Counted from the stretch's first letter, positions 23,006 to 35,694 are shown. The stretch is 64,000 nt of DNA from Strongylocentrotus droebachiensis (GCA_035222895.1 JAVYIG010000635.1:248001-312000); one strand, 5' to 3'. Numbers and translations are program-made. The notes: generated from the sequence alone by a model not told the origin.

Positions 23006-23448
23006 ATGTAAACCATGGAACAGCGGGTACATGTCAATCCGTAAATGACATTAGTGGTGGTACATGTGAATTCTCCTCTGATATGCCAAGTTCCTCTGGG
23101 GCCCACCACATCATGGGATGAGACATGGGCGCAGGTCTTGCAACGAGGACGCTTACACCGAGTGGTACCAGGATTAGTGATGCTGTGGGGTATCTGACTG
23201 GGAAGTCTTGAGCAGACAAGTTCGTTTTTGATGTTCTTCCCCCTCCGGTACGCCGTGATGAATGGGTCGGCCCCAAATACACTAAGAGTCGTCTCGTCAG
23301 CCCGGAGGATGTTGATGTTTTCACGTACGGCCTTAGCAATTCGCTGGGATGTATGGTTGTACGTGAGTACAAGAGGGGTGCGGGAATTAGAATCCTTACG
23401 TCTCTTAGTCAGAGCGTCATGTTGTGTGATTCGGCTAGCCTTCATCAT
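23006..23448 (-). pseudogene. PLE linker and N-terminal GIY-YIG part
   Basis: About 147 codons on the minus strand before the frame runs into the inserted minisatellite. It contains FGADPFITAYRRGKNI, then a zinc-binding-like cluster (Cys98, Cys103, Cys106, His108), then FTCTTTNVIYGLTCTRCSMV, the GIY half of the nuclease with a further CxxC. The N-terminal RT is missing. The family is clear; the ORF is terminated artificially by the insertion. Confidence 0.75.
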
Positions 23449-23494
23449 TCCCCCTTCGACGATCTTGTCGGGATAGCCTCCCTATATGATTTTC

Positions 23495-24050
23495 TACAGC
23501 ATATGTTTTATGTTGGGATTAGCGGAGTGAGAGAATGAATTGAATGTATCAAATGAAATGCATTGCATACGCTTTTTGCAGAAGCAAAGTCACACACACA
23601 CACGCGCGCGCGCGCAAATGTTCGTTGATATTTGATATTTAATATTTGATATGTGAGGCATGATTAATTTTGTTAGGGATGTCAATTGGATCTGCAAAGA
23701 CCGAATTAATACCCAAATCCCAATTGTTTTATTCAAACATCACGCAAGCAACTTTGGCGCAAATCGATTTTTGCACTCTCGCAAACAATGCCTCCTGTTC
23801 ACCCAAGCGTGAACACATACCATACAGAAAATATACTAAATGATTTGGGATAAAACACTCTTTCACAAGATGTATAATAATTGACTGTTCATAGATGATT
23901 TTGTAAAATAATTAGCAATTTTCTAGGTGTAAACTTTTTTTTGACTCACACTGTATAAGATAAACAGAGCAAATGATTATTAGGTTACAAGGTGTTTTAA
24001 AAGGGACCCTGACACACAGATAAACATTTCAATTTGTAACGCTTATGATT
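23495..24050. other. intergenic with (AC)n/(GC)n
   Basis: Short (AC)n followed by (GC)n at 23592-23617; otherwise unique AT-rich sequence. No gene was seen. Confidence 0.5.
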
Positions 24051-24054
24051 GTGC

Positions 24055-24420
24055 ATCTTGCAAGTTGTACGACACAGTTATGCCATCAGTGCTACTGCTT
24101 GGGGTTGAAACGTGTACTTTGATGAAGAAGTAAGAAAAGATACGGGAGGTGACTTTAAGGAGGATGTTACGAAGGATAATATGGGTCGAATTAGAGACAG
24201 GAAAATAAACGATGAAATAAGAAATGAGCTGAAGGTAGCTATTTTGCTGTGGAAGGTTAAGGAGATGAGATTGAGATGGTTTGGATACTTGACTTGGAGA
24301 GGGATGATGAAGAAAAACCAACAAATGGCATTATGGCGCAAGCAGTGAAAGAATGCCGAGGGAGAAGAAGGAGGAGAACTCGTTTGAAGGATAACATTAA
24401 AAGATATTAGGGAACTAAAT
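24055..24420 (+). pseudogene. RTE-like LINE C-terminal fragment
   Basis: Translated across stops and frameshifts, the plus strand gives words typical of the end of RTE-type reverse transcriptases: MPSVLLLGVET, MLRR, RIRDRKINDEIRNEL and KEMRLRWFGYL. No catalytic RT motif is present. It is a dead 3' fragment; I base the family on the RLRWFGYL and YG/VET words. Confidence 0.55.
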
Positions 24421-24662
24421 CTGGCAGCAGCTCACGCAGGGAACTTAGAGAGGGGAGTGGAGACGTAGGATTCGGGCAACCAACCCCCTGCTAAGGAATA
24501 ATGGTGCATGGAATAGTAGTAGTAGCAGTACTAGAAGATTGTATCTTGTGTCTTTTATGACCGTTCCTGGGAGTTGTAGGTAATTTATTTAATTCCTTTG
24601 ATGGCCATTGGGTGTCTCTCTATAGCCTAGCGGGTGCTTTGGATGTAATGTATCATGCTTAC

Positions 24663-26759
24663 AGTCACAGTGAGAAGTACTGAATCCTACAGGGCAGTCA
24701 CATCCTACGAAGTATCCTTGATCAATGATACTACGTCCTCCATTTTGACACAGCTCTGCAAGAGAGAAACCAAATACACACATATACACATTCATACGCA
24801 CAAATAAACTCATGTATATGTATACATATACATGTACGTATAAGTTATAATTTGATTTGGAACAAACAGCCCATTTTGTGTGTAATGAAGTACAAGTGGA
24901 AATAGAGATTGATTTGACATGATTTGACTATGATGTTACAATTCCATATATGTTAATGCCGTTGCCAAGCAGCGCGCCATATTAGCGTAAAGCGTTCTTA
25001 CTCATTTAACAAAACAAAAAAGTTTGTTGCACTTGTTTGTAATTTGTAATTTTGAATTCACTATCTGACAAAATTAAATGAAACCGGTAACCGTGGATTG
25101 AAACTCTCAAAGATCTTCATTTCAAATGTTTGAGTTATATATACAACCCGTATATCTATCTATCTCTGTATATCAATGCTTGTGGTAATATCACGAGACT
25201 GTCTGCTTGGCTCTTTAAAAAAAGTTAAATTTCAGACAATTGCAAACGTTACTGTTCATATTAGAGTCATTCTAGTACAAAATTTGCACGTGTTACCTCC
25301 ATTATCGTTTATTTTGTGATGAGGTAATTCATCTTCTCATTTAAAAAAAAAATTGCTAGTGTGTGTTTACTTCAGTTTAGTATACATTAATTCGCACTAT
25401 CATCAACCTGTCTCAATTGCTTCCAGACAGTTTGCGATGCAATTGGAGGATAAGCATTCAAATTGATCTTTAAGGCACGTTTTACGAGAATTTAATATAC
25501 ATGTAACAAAAAGATAATGTTTTACAAGTCTGCTTACCCGGTAAGAGGCAGGTTATTTCATTAACAAATTCGACACCTTCAATGCATCTTTTTACATTGT
25601 GAGCCAGCAAAAATCGATTGAGATTACCTACTTTTGTTCGGTTTGAACTTCCTTGTACACAGACATCATCCAAAGGCTTCTTCCTCCCTCTTGTTCCTGA
25701 TTGGAAAAAGAAGAACGAAATTATGTGAAACAAGTGACAATCATTCTATGAAAGTTGCGAAGGAAACCTGATTTAGTTTGTAAATGTGTATAATTACGTA
25801 TATATAAACATATGCTTTGTAAATATATGTATATACACACACACACACATATATACATATATATAAACACGTAAATATATGACAATTTTGGCATCACAAG
25901 TGTGAATCTATGTTGAGCCCAGATCGTCTTACTACTTTGTTAATGAGCTTCCGAGCTATATGAGGCTATTTTCAAAAAGTAAAATTATCAAAAGATTAAT
26001 GATTGTATTTCCCCATGATTAAAAACAAGATTCCCGTGTATATTAGCAATACTATAGTATAACAAATATGCGAAAAAGCTTTGTTGAAATAGCTCACATT
26101 TATTGCGAGGATACCAATTAATTCGTAAACATGCTGGTTGCATGGCAGAATTGACTACTTGTCTAGCCCACATCGATGCTTTTCAAAACATTTAAAATAT
26201 TTGTCACCTCTCATTTATTTGACGTTTCAATTAATATCTTTATAGTCATACCATCAAACCGACCTACTCTAGGCCATTCTGGGCAATGTGGCGTTTTGTT
26301 CGGTTTGTTCTCAATTTGGTATATATAGGCCTCATTTGTGTCACAGAGGTATAAGGAGGGGAAACAAATCTAAATTTGCTAAAATCAAAGAATTTTGACA
26401 AAGCGTTGCTTGACCCATAAAAATATATCACATTGGTTTCTTCGCGTTGATGTTATTTTTGTTTTATTCAAACAACAAATCACCCAAGACTTTCGTGAAA
26501 TTAACCAAAGAATCATTTCACAGCCCTATTGTATATTATATTGCCTGAATAAATGAAGTTCAGAAATCGTAATGTGTCGGCATGTTTACACATTATAAAG
26601 TGACGCACCCGTTCTTGTAAACTTTTCCCCGATCGTGTTATACTCAAGATCAACATCGAAAGGTATCATAGAAAAATAATGTGAAGTATGCTTACCAGTG
26701 ATGAGAACAAGAAGGCAAACCGAAATGACGACACGGAATATCATTGTATTTCTTGGCAT
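24663..26759 (-). CDS. secreted EGF-like protein, spliced gene (partial)
   Basis: Three exons inferred by eye on the minus strand. Exon 1, 26759-26696, starts ATG and encodes a 21-residue signal peptide with the core FRVVISVCLLVLIT; it ends phase 1 at GTAAGC. Exon 2, 25696-25538, follows a pyrimidine-rich acceptor ending CAG and encodes 52 residues with three Cys and one NRT sequon; it ends phase 1 at GTAAGC. Exon 3, 24755-24663, follows CTCTTGCAG and encodes an EGF-like stretch (CQNGG, GCDCPVGF, then Cys); it ends phase 1 at GTAAGC or reads on to a stop at 24589 with AATAAA adjacent. All three phases agree. The EGF-like domain lacks one of the six usual cysteines. The product is secreted; its function is unknown. 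Later exons may lie at lower coordinates. Confidence 0.65.
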
Positions 26760-27299
26760 GATGTCTCATTACTATGGTAGCACATGTAAAGTGATGTAGC
26801 ATCAAAGCTTACAGCTTGAGATTCTCTAACAAACTTCTCGTCATTATAATGAGTAATCATTACCCCCTACATTTACTGAATAAAGGGGCGTGTTTTCACA
26901 AAAGATTGGGTAAAGCGACTTCCCGATCCTATCAAATAAATAATGGTTATAAAAGCAGAAGAGTTGAGTAATTGGCATTTCGATGACTAATAAAACGATT
27001 TATGGGGACACATACAAGATGATAATGATCTACAGCACTTGCATGGCGCCACGATAAAAAAAAATTACGACTATTTAATAATCGTGAAAAAAATATTTTG
27101 TACTCCAATGACAGACAGAGTATATTTAGTAGTAAAGAATTTTTGGTTAATTTTTTGATATTTTATCCTGTTTTATATGTAATGTCTTTATAGCAGTTTT
27201 TTTAATTGCCATTATGAACATCAATACTCGATACTTAAAAGGCGCTATTTCATACGGTTACGATCGCAGAAATTAACCCTCTGTTTGGAAGCTAAAATT
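26760..27299. other. 5' flank of EGF-like gene / LINE upstream
   Basis: AT-rich sequence between two divergent transcription units. A TATAAAAGC lies on the plus strand at about 26948, facing away from the EGF-like gene. No promoter for the EGF-like gene can be fixed from sequence. Confidence 0.4.
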
Positions 27300-27321
27300 T
27301 CACATTATCGGAAACGTTATC

Positions 27322-28525
27322 TTGAAAAAACAGTTCTTCATCACTAGGATGGATATACAAACGGGAAAACCAGCTGACGTTGAAATTCAAGTGAGAAGCG
27401 ATGGAAGAGATAGGGGTGGATTAAGGAAGGAGGTGAATAACACGTATGCTGAGAAAACGGTGGCCGACATACAAGCCCGGAGAGACCCCGGTTCGAAGCC
27501 CGTGTTCATGCGCCAGTCAGACATCCCAAATGCGGAGCGGAACCAGCCTACAGGGGAGGAGATTTATCTCACACTATCTAAGGTAGTATCTCCTGACACC
27601 ATCATTGGCATAGAGAAGGTGGGTGGACTGTGGCGCATATATCTCAAGGACAGAGAAAGTAGATTACCTTTGCTGATACAAGGATTGAGAATGAGAGGGG
27701 TGAATGTGCCAGTTTTTGACACCAACCCTTTTCTAAGGGAAAACAGTGAAAATCTTCTCCGAGTTACTGTAAAAGATGTTCCCCTGTCTGTGAGTGATGA
27801 GGTAATTATTCATGAGCTAGAAGGAAAAAAATGTAAAGTGAGAGGGAAAATAGTGAGACAACGTCTGCGAGTGAATGGCCAGCTTACATCATGTTTGAAC
27901 GGCGACAGGGTCCTGTACATGGAATTGCTGGAGAAACCGCTCGACCGCCATGTTAGGCTTGCCTCGTTCAAGGCTCGCATCTTCCACGATGGTCAAATAT
28001 CAGGAGCGTCTTTAGCAACGTGCTCGAGATGCCTAGAGACCGGTCACCATGCATCAACGTGCGTCAAGCCATTCGTATGCAAACGATGCAAAGGAACGGG
28101 TCACAAAAGCTATGAATGTGAAGCGTCACGTGATCAGACCCCGAGCGTCGGCACCACAGGTGAGCATGAGCCGAAGAATGGTGAACGCCCTAGTGGCACT
28201 GAGAGTTCGGTGAACACGAGTCACACAACACGAGTAGTAAACACAGCTGTGGAAAAATGTAAACAACACAAGTTCATTGGCGCAGAAAGATGTAAATAGT
28301 CGTACAACACACGATGAGCGATCGAAACAACGAAGTCTGACGGATCTTTGGTCAAAGAGCACACCTGTCAGTGCAAGTCAAAGCTCGGATCCCGAGAACA
28401 GCGATAACACTGACGGATATGAATCAACCGATCACCGATCAGAAAATGCGGAGAGCGACAAAGATAAGAAACGAAAAGATCGACAAGAAAGAAAAAGGAG
28501 AAGAAAGGGTTCAAACAAAAAATAG
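27322..28525 (+). pseudogene. LINE ORF1 (nucleic-acid-binding, CCHC), frameshifted
   Basis: The first 325-codon frame runs 27322-28299. Two retroviral-type CCHC knuckles are visible at residues 234-247 (CSRCLETGHHASTC) and 253-266 (CKRCKGTGHKSYEC). A basic, mixed alpha/beta region precedes them (residues 80-230). Near 28260 the sense frame shifts, and a Ser/Asp/Lys-rich tail continues in another frame to 28525. The role inferred from the family is RNA binding in the retrotransposition particle. It ends 85 bp before the ORF2 start. Confidence 0.75.
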
Positions 28526-28610
28526 TTCAGGTAACTATACTCATCAGAAGAAAATCGAAGAAACGAAGGAGAAGCCTGGTAACATATAACAACTTTGGGA
28601 CATTATATCA

Positions 28611-31600
28611 ATGATCGAAGGTGTTAATTGTTTAAATCTTTTTTCTCTGAATGTGAGAGGGCTAAGAAATAAGCAAAAAAGAAATATGTTGTTTCAATTT
28701 CTTGTTAGACAAAAGTCAAATGTAATTTTATTACAGGAAACATTTTTGACAGAAGAAATACAAAAAAAATTGATGAAGAATGGGGAGGTAAAACTTTTCA
28801 CTCGTTTGGAACGAAGCATAGCAGGGGTGTTGTAATCCTTATAAAGAAGAACGTGTCATTTCATACCAGATTAATTCACCTATCAAATGACGGTAGAGTT
28901 ATAGTGGTTGAAATAGAATCAGGAGAGAGGAAAATTTTGTTGATTAATGTCTATGCACCAACTGAAAAAAAGAACAAAGATGTGTTCTATGAACGTCTAT
29001 CTAGATGTATAAGAAATGTTGACAAATTAGATTCCTATGCATTGATTATTGGTGGTGACTTTAATTGTGTTAACGATGCGTCGTTTGATACTATTGGATG
29101 CAGAACAGTTTACAAACAGCCTAAAGAATATATAAAGTTACTGAAAAAATATGGTATGATTGATATTTGGAGAAAAATGCATAGATATAAAACAATTTAC
29201 ATATCGAAATACTCATTTAAACATGGCGTCGAGAATTGACTTTTGGATAGTGCAAAGTACCTTTAAGGAATTTGTACAGCGCACATGTATAAAACCCATA
29301 TCTATGTGTCCAGATCATTGTGCTATTACCATAGAGATTATGATATCTGGCGTATCCAGAGGATCATCGTATTGGAAATTTAACAACTCCTTGTTAAAGA
29401 ATGAGGAATATAAAATTGGTGTTAGAAATGTTATCCGGAACGTGACATTTGAACATAGGACAGAGTCTGACACTAGTTCGCAGTTTGTGTGGGACATGTG
29501 TAAATTAAAGATTCGTGATTATACTATTATGTTTTCCAAAAAAATGAAATTTAACGAAAGGAAAGTATTAATTGAGTTAGAAAAGAAATTTGAAAGATTG
29601 CACGATCAAGTATGCAACGGAAGAAAAGAACGAGAAGAAGAGTTGACTAGTGTAAAAATGGAATTAAATGCGTATTACAAATATTTATGTGATGGTGCTA
29701 GAGTTAGAGCAAGGGTAACTCTGTTGAAGAAGGGGAAAGTAATTCCAAATATTTTTTAGGCTTAGAAACAAGAAACGGTGCAAAACGATCAATCTCTTGT
29801 TTAAGGATTGGGGGAAAGTTGGAGTACGACAAGGACAAAATCTTAAAGTTTATTGAGAAGTTTTATTCAAGACTCTATAGGTCAAATGAGTGTAATGAAG
29901 AATTAATAGATTCATACATGACAGAAGTAGAAATACCACGTCTAAATAGACACGAAGCAGATGCATGCGAAGGGCTCGTTACAATGGAAGAGATTACTGA
30001 AGCGATAACAAGTATGAAACCTAATAAAGCACCAGGGCTCGACGGTTTAAGCGTAGAATTTTACAAAGAATTTTGGTCAGAAGTAAACGATCTGGTTCTT
30101 CATAGTTTGAACGAGTCTTTTGAGAAAGGACACTTAAGTTATTCACAAAGGAAAGGCGTTATTACTTTATTGTTTAAAGGTGGAGATAAACAGGAACTTG
30201 ACAATTGGAGACCAATCACTCTTTTAAATATAGACTACAAGATATTAGCGATGGTTTTGACCAAAAGGTTACAAAATGTGTTAGCAGACATTATTAATGA
30301 AGATCAAGTAGGCTATTTAAAGGGTAGAAGCGGTATTTATAATGCTAGACTAGTTCAAAACGTGGTTGACTACCATCATTTAACGGCTAAAGATGGGGCA
30401 ATTATTTTCACAGATTTTAGAAAAGCTTTCGACTCGTTGGAATGGATATACATTGACAAGTGTTTGCAGTTATATGGTTTTAGGCAATCCTTTCGGCAAT
30501 GGATTGGATTGTTATATTCAAATCCAAGCTTATCAGTTACAGTAAATGGATGGTTTACTGGTAATATTAAACCATCTAGAGGCATAAGGCAAGGTTGTCC
30601 CCTGTCTGCCCTATTTTTTATCCTGAGTGTCGAAGTTTTAAGCAACAAAATAAGACAGAATGTAAATATTAAAGGTATTACTATCGGAAGACACAAAACA
30701 GAAATTAAGGTAGCTCAACTGGCTGATGATATGACAATTTTTGTACAAGACGTTGAATCTGGAAGGAAGGTAATAAACGTGATTGAAAATTTTGAAAGGG
30801 TATCAGGAATACATTTAAATACGAATAAAACTAAAGCTATATGGTTGGGAAAAACTCCTCCTTCAGAGACAATAAAGAATATAAGTTGGTGTGATACTTT
30901 TGTTAAATCTCTGGGTATATACTTCAGTAAGAATAAATCTTTTAGTGTGAATATGAATTGGTCTCAAGAAAGATTCATTAAAATACAACAGCTTTTAAAT
31001 TCTTGGAAACGGAGGAACTTGACATTTAAAGGGAAAGTAATTATCTTAAAAAGCCTTGTTATTTCAAAATTGATTTATACAGCTCAAGTTTTATCATGCC
31101 CTATGGAATGGATAAAAGCGTATGAAAAGTTATTTTATAACTTTTTATGGGGTAATAGAGCAAAAGTGAAAAAAAGAAAACATGATAAATACTCTTCAAA
31201 ACGGAGGCATGAATATGGTCGACATGTGTACGCAATTTATGTTCTTACAAATAAAATGGTTGTTTAGCTTCTTAAGTTTTAAAGAAATCCAAGAAAAGAA
31301 AGGGAAGTGGATAATTTTTTTTGAGTATTGGATTGAAAAACTGGGAGGGATTGATATTATTATGAACTGTAAATGTTTACCAAAATATGTGACTTCTTAT
31401 AGAGGGAAAATACCTGATTTTTTATTGTGACTTACTTTGTACATGGTTTACTGTAAAGCAAGTTAATTATGTAAAAGATATACACCACACCTATGGAAGT
31501 GTTACAAAAGAAATGATTTGGTTAAATTGTGATATCAAATTTAAAGGAAAAGCATTGTTGTATAAAAATTGGATAAAATCGGGTATATTATTTTTAGGGG

Positions 31601-32469
31601 ATATAGTGATAGGAAATAGATTTTTGACAGTCAAAGAATTGAAAGATAAACTTATTTATTATGATGGTAGATGGTTGAGTGAATATGCAAAAATAAGAAC
31701 CGCAATACAACAAAGATGGAGGCGAATCATAAAATATGGCGAACAAGTTTATGATTTCAACGATTACAAACGTAAATCAGTTATATACTCTAATTTGAAT
31801 TTAAATTTAAATAGTTTTGAATTTTCAATACACTCTATTACTGTGAAAAAAGTATATACGGAACTCATAAAATTAATCCAAAAACCATCTAGGGCGGTAG
31901 ACTTCTGGAACAAAACCTTACAAACAAATGTTACTATAAAGTGGGACTCTTTATGGTTATTTAAATTGAAATATGCTCGTGATAATTATTTGATACAATT
32001 CAACTTTAAATTTATGTATAATATTTTACCAACACCTGTTAATTTATTCAAATGGAAAATCAAAGAAAACAATTTGTGTTATTACTGTAATAAACCTGGT
32101 ACTATTATACATGTATTTTTTGAATGCGAAAATATTTACCGATTTTGGAACGTTATCGAAATATTATTATGTAACTCCTTCTGTAAAGATTTTAAATTCT
32201 CACCCATTTGTGTTGTATATGGTTTTCATGACGCAAAAGAAAATGTTATAGATATTGATCTAATACTTCATTATGCTTTATTTGCAATCTATAAAGCGAG
32301 TGTTGGAAATCAATTTAATAAAAATGTAGTGACGAGAATAATAAGCAAATATTTTTTGTTTATGTTAGAATACAAAATAGAAGTTGAGGAAAACAGAACT
32401 AAAACAACGAATTTGAATATTATTAAGTGGAAGGAAACTATAACTAATTTAAAATCTGCTATTAAGTAA
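28611..32469 (+). pseudogene. LINE ORF2 (endonuclease-RT), multiply frameshifted
   Basis: The EN domain spans 28611-29340 with LNVRGL, LLQETFL, INVYAPT, GGDFNC, SRIDFW and PDHC. It is broken by shifts near 28800-28850 and 29170-29215. The RT lies in the frame 29819-31267, with FTDFRKAFDSLEW (catalytic Asp199 of that frame), RQGCPLSALFF and LADD (Asp303/304; Leu replaces the usual Tyr). The RT frame is joined to the EN part by a further shift in a T-run at 29752-29757. More shifts occur near 31170 and 31430. The last frame, 31513-32469, ends with a CCHC (Cys189, Cys192, His200, Cys205). Function would be target-primed reverse transcription; this copy cannot make it. Confidence 0.85.
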
Positions 32470-32602
32470 ATAGAAATATAATTTGATTTGACCTCATTTA
32501 GACATGTGATTCAGTGATTTGTTATGAATATTTATGTACTATGATGTTATCCATGATTTTACCTGAATAAAGATTTATTTCAAAAAAAAAAAAAAAAAAA
32601 AA

Positions 32603-33664
32603 GGCAACTAATAATAAAAAAGACTGCAAATAAAAAAATAAGTAAACACATAATAACATGTAAAACGATGACGCAAATGCCAACATGAAGAGAGAAAAAA
32701 GATATGAATGAACTTTCTATCCCCTTCCAAATCCTAACAATATTTGGAAATATAAATATAACATCCGGATCCAGTCATGAGACGGCGTACACTATTATTA
32801 TGTTGTGAATGAAACGATCACTTGTGTTATGTGGTTGGTCATTACGTGTTTTACGAGATCCGAGAATCTTCATTTTTTAAAGAACTTTCTTACAACTCGT
32901 CGAATATTGTAAGCAATAAAAGGATCTAGACACAGATATCTTTACATGGGACCATACATACACCATGCTGATTAAGCCACACATGATCTGATATGATGAT
33001 ATAAACGAGAATAACAATCATATATCAATATTAATATATATATATATATATATACATTTGAATTGAAATTGCGAAGAGGAACAATGTCTAACGAGATGTA
33101 AATTAAAAATAGTAGAAATTAATAAACGCTAGATGGAATACACACTCCACGCCTCTTGTGCATTCCATATGGCGTTGCGAGTTAATGTTTTTTCTTCTTC
33201 TATTCATTATATATTTATATATCATAGAAAAATAATTGTAATGGGATAATCCTGCGTCACGGCAAAATGCGAGTAATGATTAAAACAATTGAAATAAAAT
33301 TCCTTGAGAGTTCTTTAAAAGCTGAAAGAGAACAACTTAAAGGGAATTACGTTCTCATATTTAGTTTACAAAGAACCCCCCAAACATTTCGAAAAAAACA
33401 TCGTTTTTTTCTTTAAAAAAAACTCTTCTTTTTAAAGAAAACACCGACAATTCTACTAGAAATACCCCCCAAAACCGTTGGTGTTTGCTCAATCTGTTTT
33501 TGTTGTTGTGTGTGTGACTTTAGTGAGTATAGCGTATGCGCGAACAGTTGGGAACGAGGAGAGTCACGTGATCCAAAACCGGAATCATTCACCGATGTTT
33601 TGAGAGCGAGCATTTGCAATGCAAAAATCGGTATCATTTCTGACGGCGTTTAAAAATAAACATA
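32603..33664. other. start of GPCR duplication unit 1
   Basis: From about 32700 the sequence aligns with 57250-57770 (for example GATATAAACGAGAATAAC, GAGGAACAATGTC, AACGAGATGTAAAT). From 33440 it aligns with 51350-51590 (CAAAACCGTTGGTGTTTGCT, GAGTCACGTGATCCAAAACC). A (TA)n lies at 33029-33052. There is no gene here; it is flank of the tandem unit. Confidence 0.6.
33126..33175. repeat. unit-boundary hairpin H (copy 1)
   Basis: ACGCTAGATGGAAT near the left pairs with ATTCCATATGGCGT on the right around a CACGCCTC loop, forming a hairpin of about 50 bp. Related copies lie at 38648-38694, 48797-48833 and 57442-57491, about once per GPCR unit. Confidence 0.65.
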
Positions 33665-35376
33665 GGGTAGGTGCAGGGAATTGAAGACCGCAGGGAATTG
33701 GAGACCACCAAGCTCGAACCCATCACTGTCTGTCCGTATTGGCTCAAATATTGCTATAGCGCCATTTGTGGCCCTTAACAACAATACTGCATACTTATCC
33801 AATTCATTTCGAAGACTAAAATGTGCTCTTTCTCAGAGAAAATTGAAAAAATTGACCTAGGTAACCAATTATTATCGTAACAATTTGCTCTGATATAATT
33901 TTTTTTTTTTTTTCACTGAATGTTGTGGTGTATGTAGATATTTAGGGGTGACTCTTAAAAAGTACTTTTAAAATGAAGTTTATGTAGTGTGCCAACCACC
34001 ACAGAAAACTTATGACCATTGTATGTTGTGAATTGGTGCTGCACAGCATATTATGAATAGTGTCTGATCAGAAATGTGTGCAGGCAATGGGGGACACCAG
34101 GTCCAAGATTTATTATTATTATTGTTATTATTCATTTATTGGTATAATGATCGACCAGCAGCACGAGGCTGAAAGAGTCAATTTAAAAAGGTACATTGAT
34201 GTAAATTATATACATTTACAATAGTATTACCAAGAAGTTACTTCTTGGTATTACGAAACATAGTAAATAGATCTGTAATATAATGACAATATAGCAGAAT
34301 TATATTGCGTTCGTTTATGTACATTACGTGAACGGATGTACTAGCAGAAGATATACAAGAGCAGGGGAAGGTATATGGCTCATGAAAGTCGAGTGATAAA
34401 GCGAATGGAGTAGAGAGAGAGAGAGAGAGAAAAAGAGAGAGAGAGGATGGGAGAAAAGGGGAGGTACAGAGAGAGAAAGCAAGAGAGAGATAGAGAGAGA
34501 GAGAGAGAGAGCAGGGAAAGGAATGATCATAATTAAATAAACATTATTATTCCTAATTACATGTAATACATTAATGAAAATTAAGAGAGTCAGATTTCGG
34601 CGAGACAACAATAATCATCATACAAGTAAATGCTAGAAGAGAGAAAAGGGAAGGTTAAAAGAAAAAAGGAGGAGAGGAGTTTGAAGAGAGAGAAAGAGTG
34701 AGAGAGAGGTGGGGGGTCGTTTGTTGTGAATGTCGAGTATGCCGAGGCCAGTCAATGACCTGATGCTGGTTGGTTAACTGTCCATGTACACACTATGAAC
34801 ATGACTGACAAAGAAAGCGGACAAAATATACAGTTCCTCAGGTAGACAAGAAACATCCCTTCACTGCTATTATGTAAAAATGTGTAGAACAGGTGTCACA
34901 TACATATTCACCTTTTTACATAATAGCAGTGAAGGGATGTTCCTTTATCTACCCGAGGAAATGTATATTTTGTCCGCTTTCTTTGTTCGTCATATTCATA
35001 GTGACATCAATATTTTGGGCCACATTGTTCTGAAAAATCGTTTCAAAATTACAGTAAGTTCATTGGCTGCATATATCTCTTTCAAAAAGTGTTTGAACTA
35101 ACCAAAACAATCCCATTTTCATTCAAATTGTATTCAAAATGTCTTGATTTGTAACTGTCCCTTATCACCTGCACATGCAGGTAATGAGAGACCTTTGGTG
35201 CTGACGTCATTAATCATTGTTATCTTAATCAGCTATATCATGCCCACAATTTTGTTACCAAATAAAGAGAAGAAGTTACTGAAGAAAATACAAAACTTTC
35301 TGTATGTGTAACATTTTTCATGTTTATGTAAATTATGTAAATGTGCTATGGGGTCTCCAATTCCCTTCACCTACCC
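33665..35376. mobile_element. 1.7-kb TA-flanked TIR element in unit 1
   Basis: The ends are GGGTAGGTGCAGGGAATTG and the inverted CAATTCCCTTCACCTACCC. TA flanks both sides (33663-33664 and 35377-35378). In unit 3 the same locus (about 51596-51612) is continuous without the element, so it inserted after the duplication arose. The interior holds (GA)n tracts at 34413-34512 and a large hairpin at 34789-35003. No transposase ORF is evident. Confidence 0.75.
34789..35003. repeat. long hairpin, about 95-bp arms
   Basis: The left arm (34789-34883) and right arm (34908-35003) are near-complements, for example GAAAGCGGACAAAATATAC against GTATATTTTGTCCGCTTTC, and CATCCCTTCACTGCTATTAT against its complement. 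The loop is about 24 bp. It lies inside the 1.7-kb element and is too long and regular for a typical miRNA hairpin. Confidence 0.75.
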
Positions 35377-35694
35377 TACACTAAAGGTGTTTTTTTTTTT
35401 CGATTTTGCTTTTTCGTCCTGTCTACATTTCCAAAACAACTTCCGACGAATCACAGTATATGAGAAGAATCTACGATTTCTTTTACCTGCAGTGTTAATG
35501 CAGCCGATGTAATTTTAATCAGAAAAATGAGAGAAACAGATACAAATTAGAGTGAACACTTTCGATTAAACATGTATTCATTTAAAGTTTATCACTAAAA
35601 CATAGCTCTTGCGAGAACAGGGAAAATTTGGAGAGAAACAAGGGGAAAGTGTTAAGAAAGGAGAACGGCAGTGAAAGATCACAAAGATAGAGGA

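Larger units (their letters stand above)
20540..23490 (-). mobile_element. Penelope-like retroelement, 5'-truncated and split
   Basis: Minus-strand element, read from about 23490 down to 20540. It retains a linker with a Cys/His cluster, a GIY-YIG endonuclease domain and a 3' UTR with a hammerhead-like motif. The RT domain is absent. A separate TIR element (21192-23005) interrupts the GIY-YIG core, flanked by the imperfect 8-bp repeat ATGTACAC/ATGTAAAC. The linker CxxxxCxxCxH arrangement followed by GIY-YIG is characteristic of endonuclease-positive Penelope-like elements. Confidence 0.75.
27300..32602 (+). mobile_element. Tx1/L1-type non-LTR retrotransposon, near full length
   Basis: A two-ORF LINE. 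ORF1 has two CCHC knuckles; ORF2 has an apurinic-type endonuclease, an RT and a C-terminal CCHC. The 3' UTR has AATAAA at 32566-32571 and a poly(A) tail at 32582-32602. Motif order and the RT sequence place it in the L1/Tx1 group. At least four frameshifts or stops disrupt the ORFs, so this copy is inactive. The 5' boundary and target-site duplication were not determined. Confidence 0.85.

Noticed and set aside
26947..26955. TATAAAAGC as promoter
   Set aside because: It lies on the plus strand, pointing away from the EGF-like gene and about 370 bp from the LINE ORF1. Nothing links it to a transcript.
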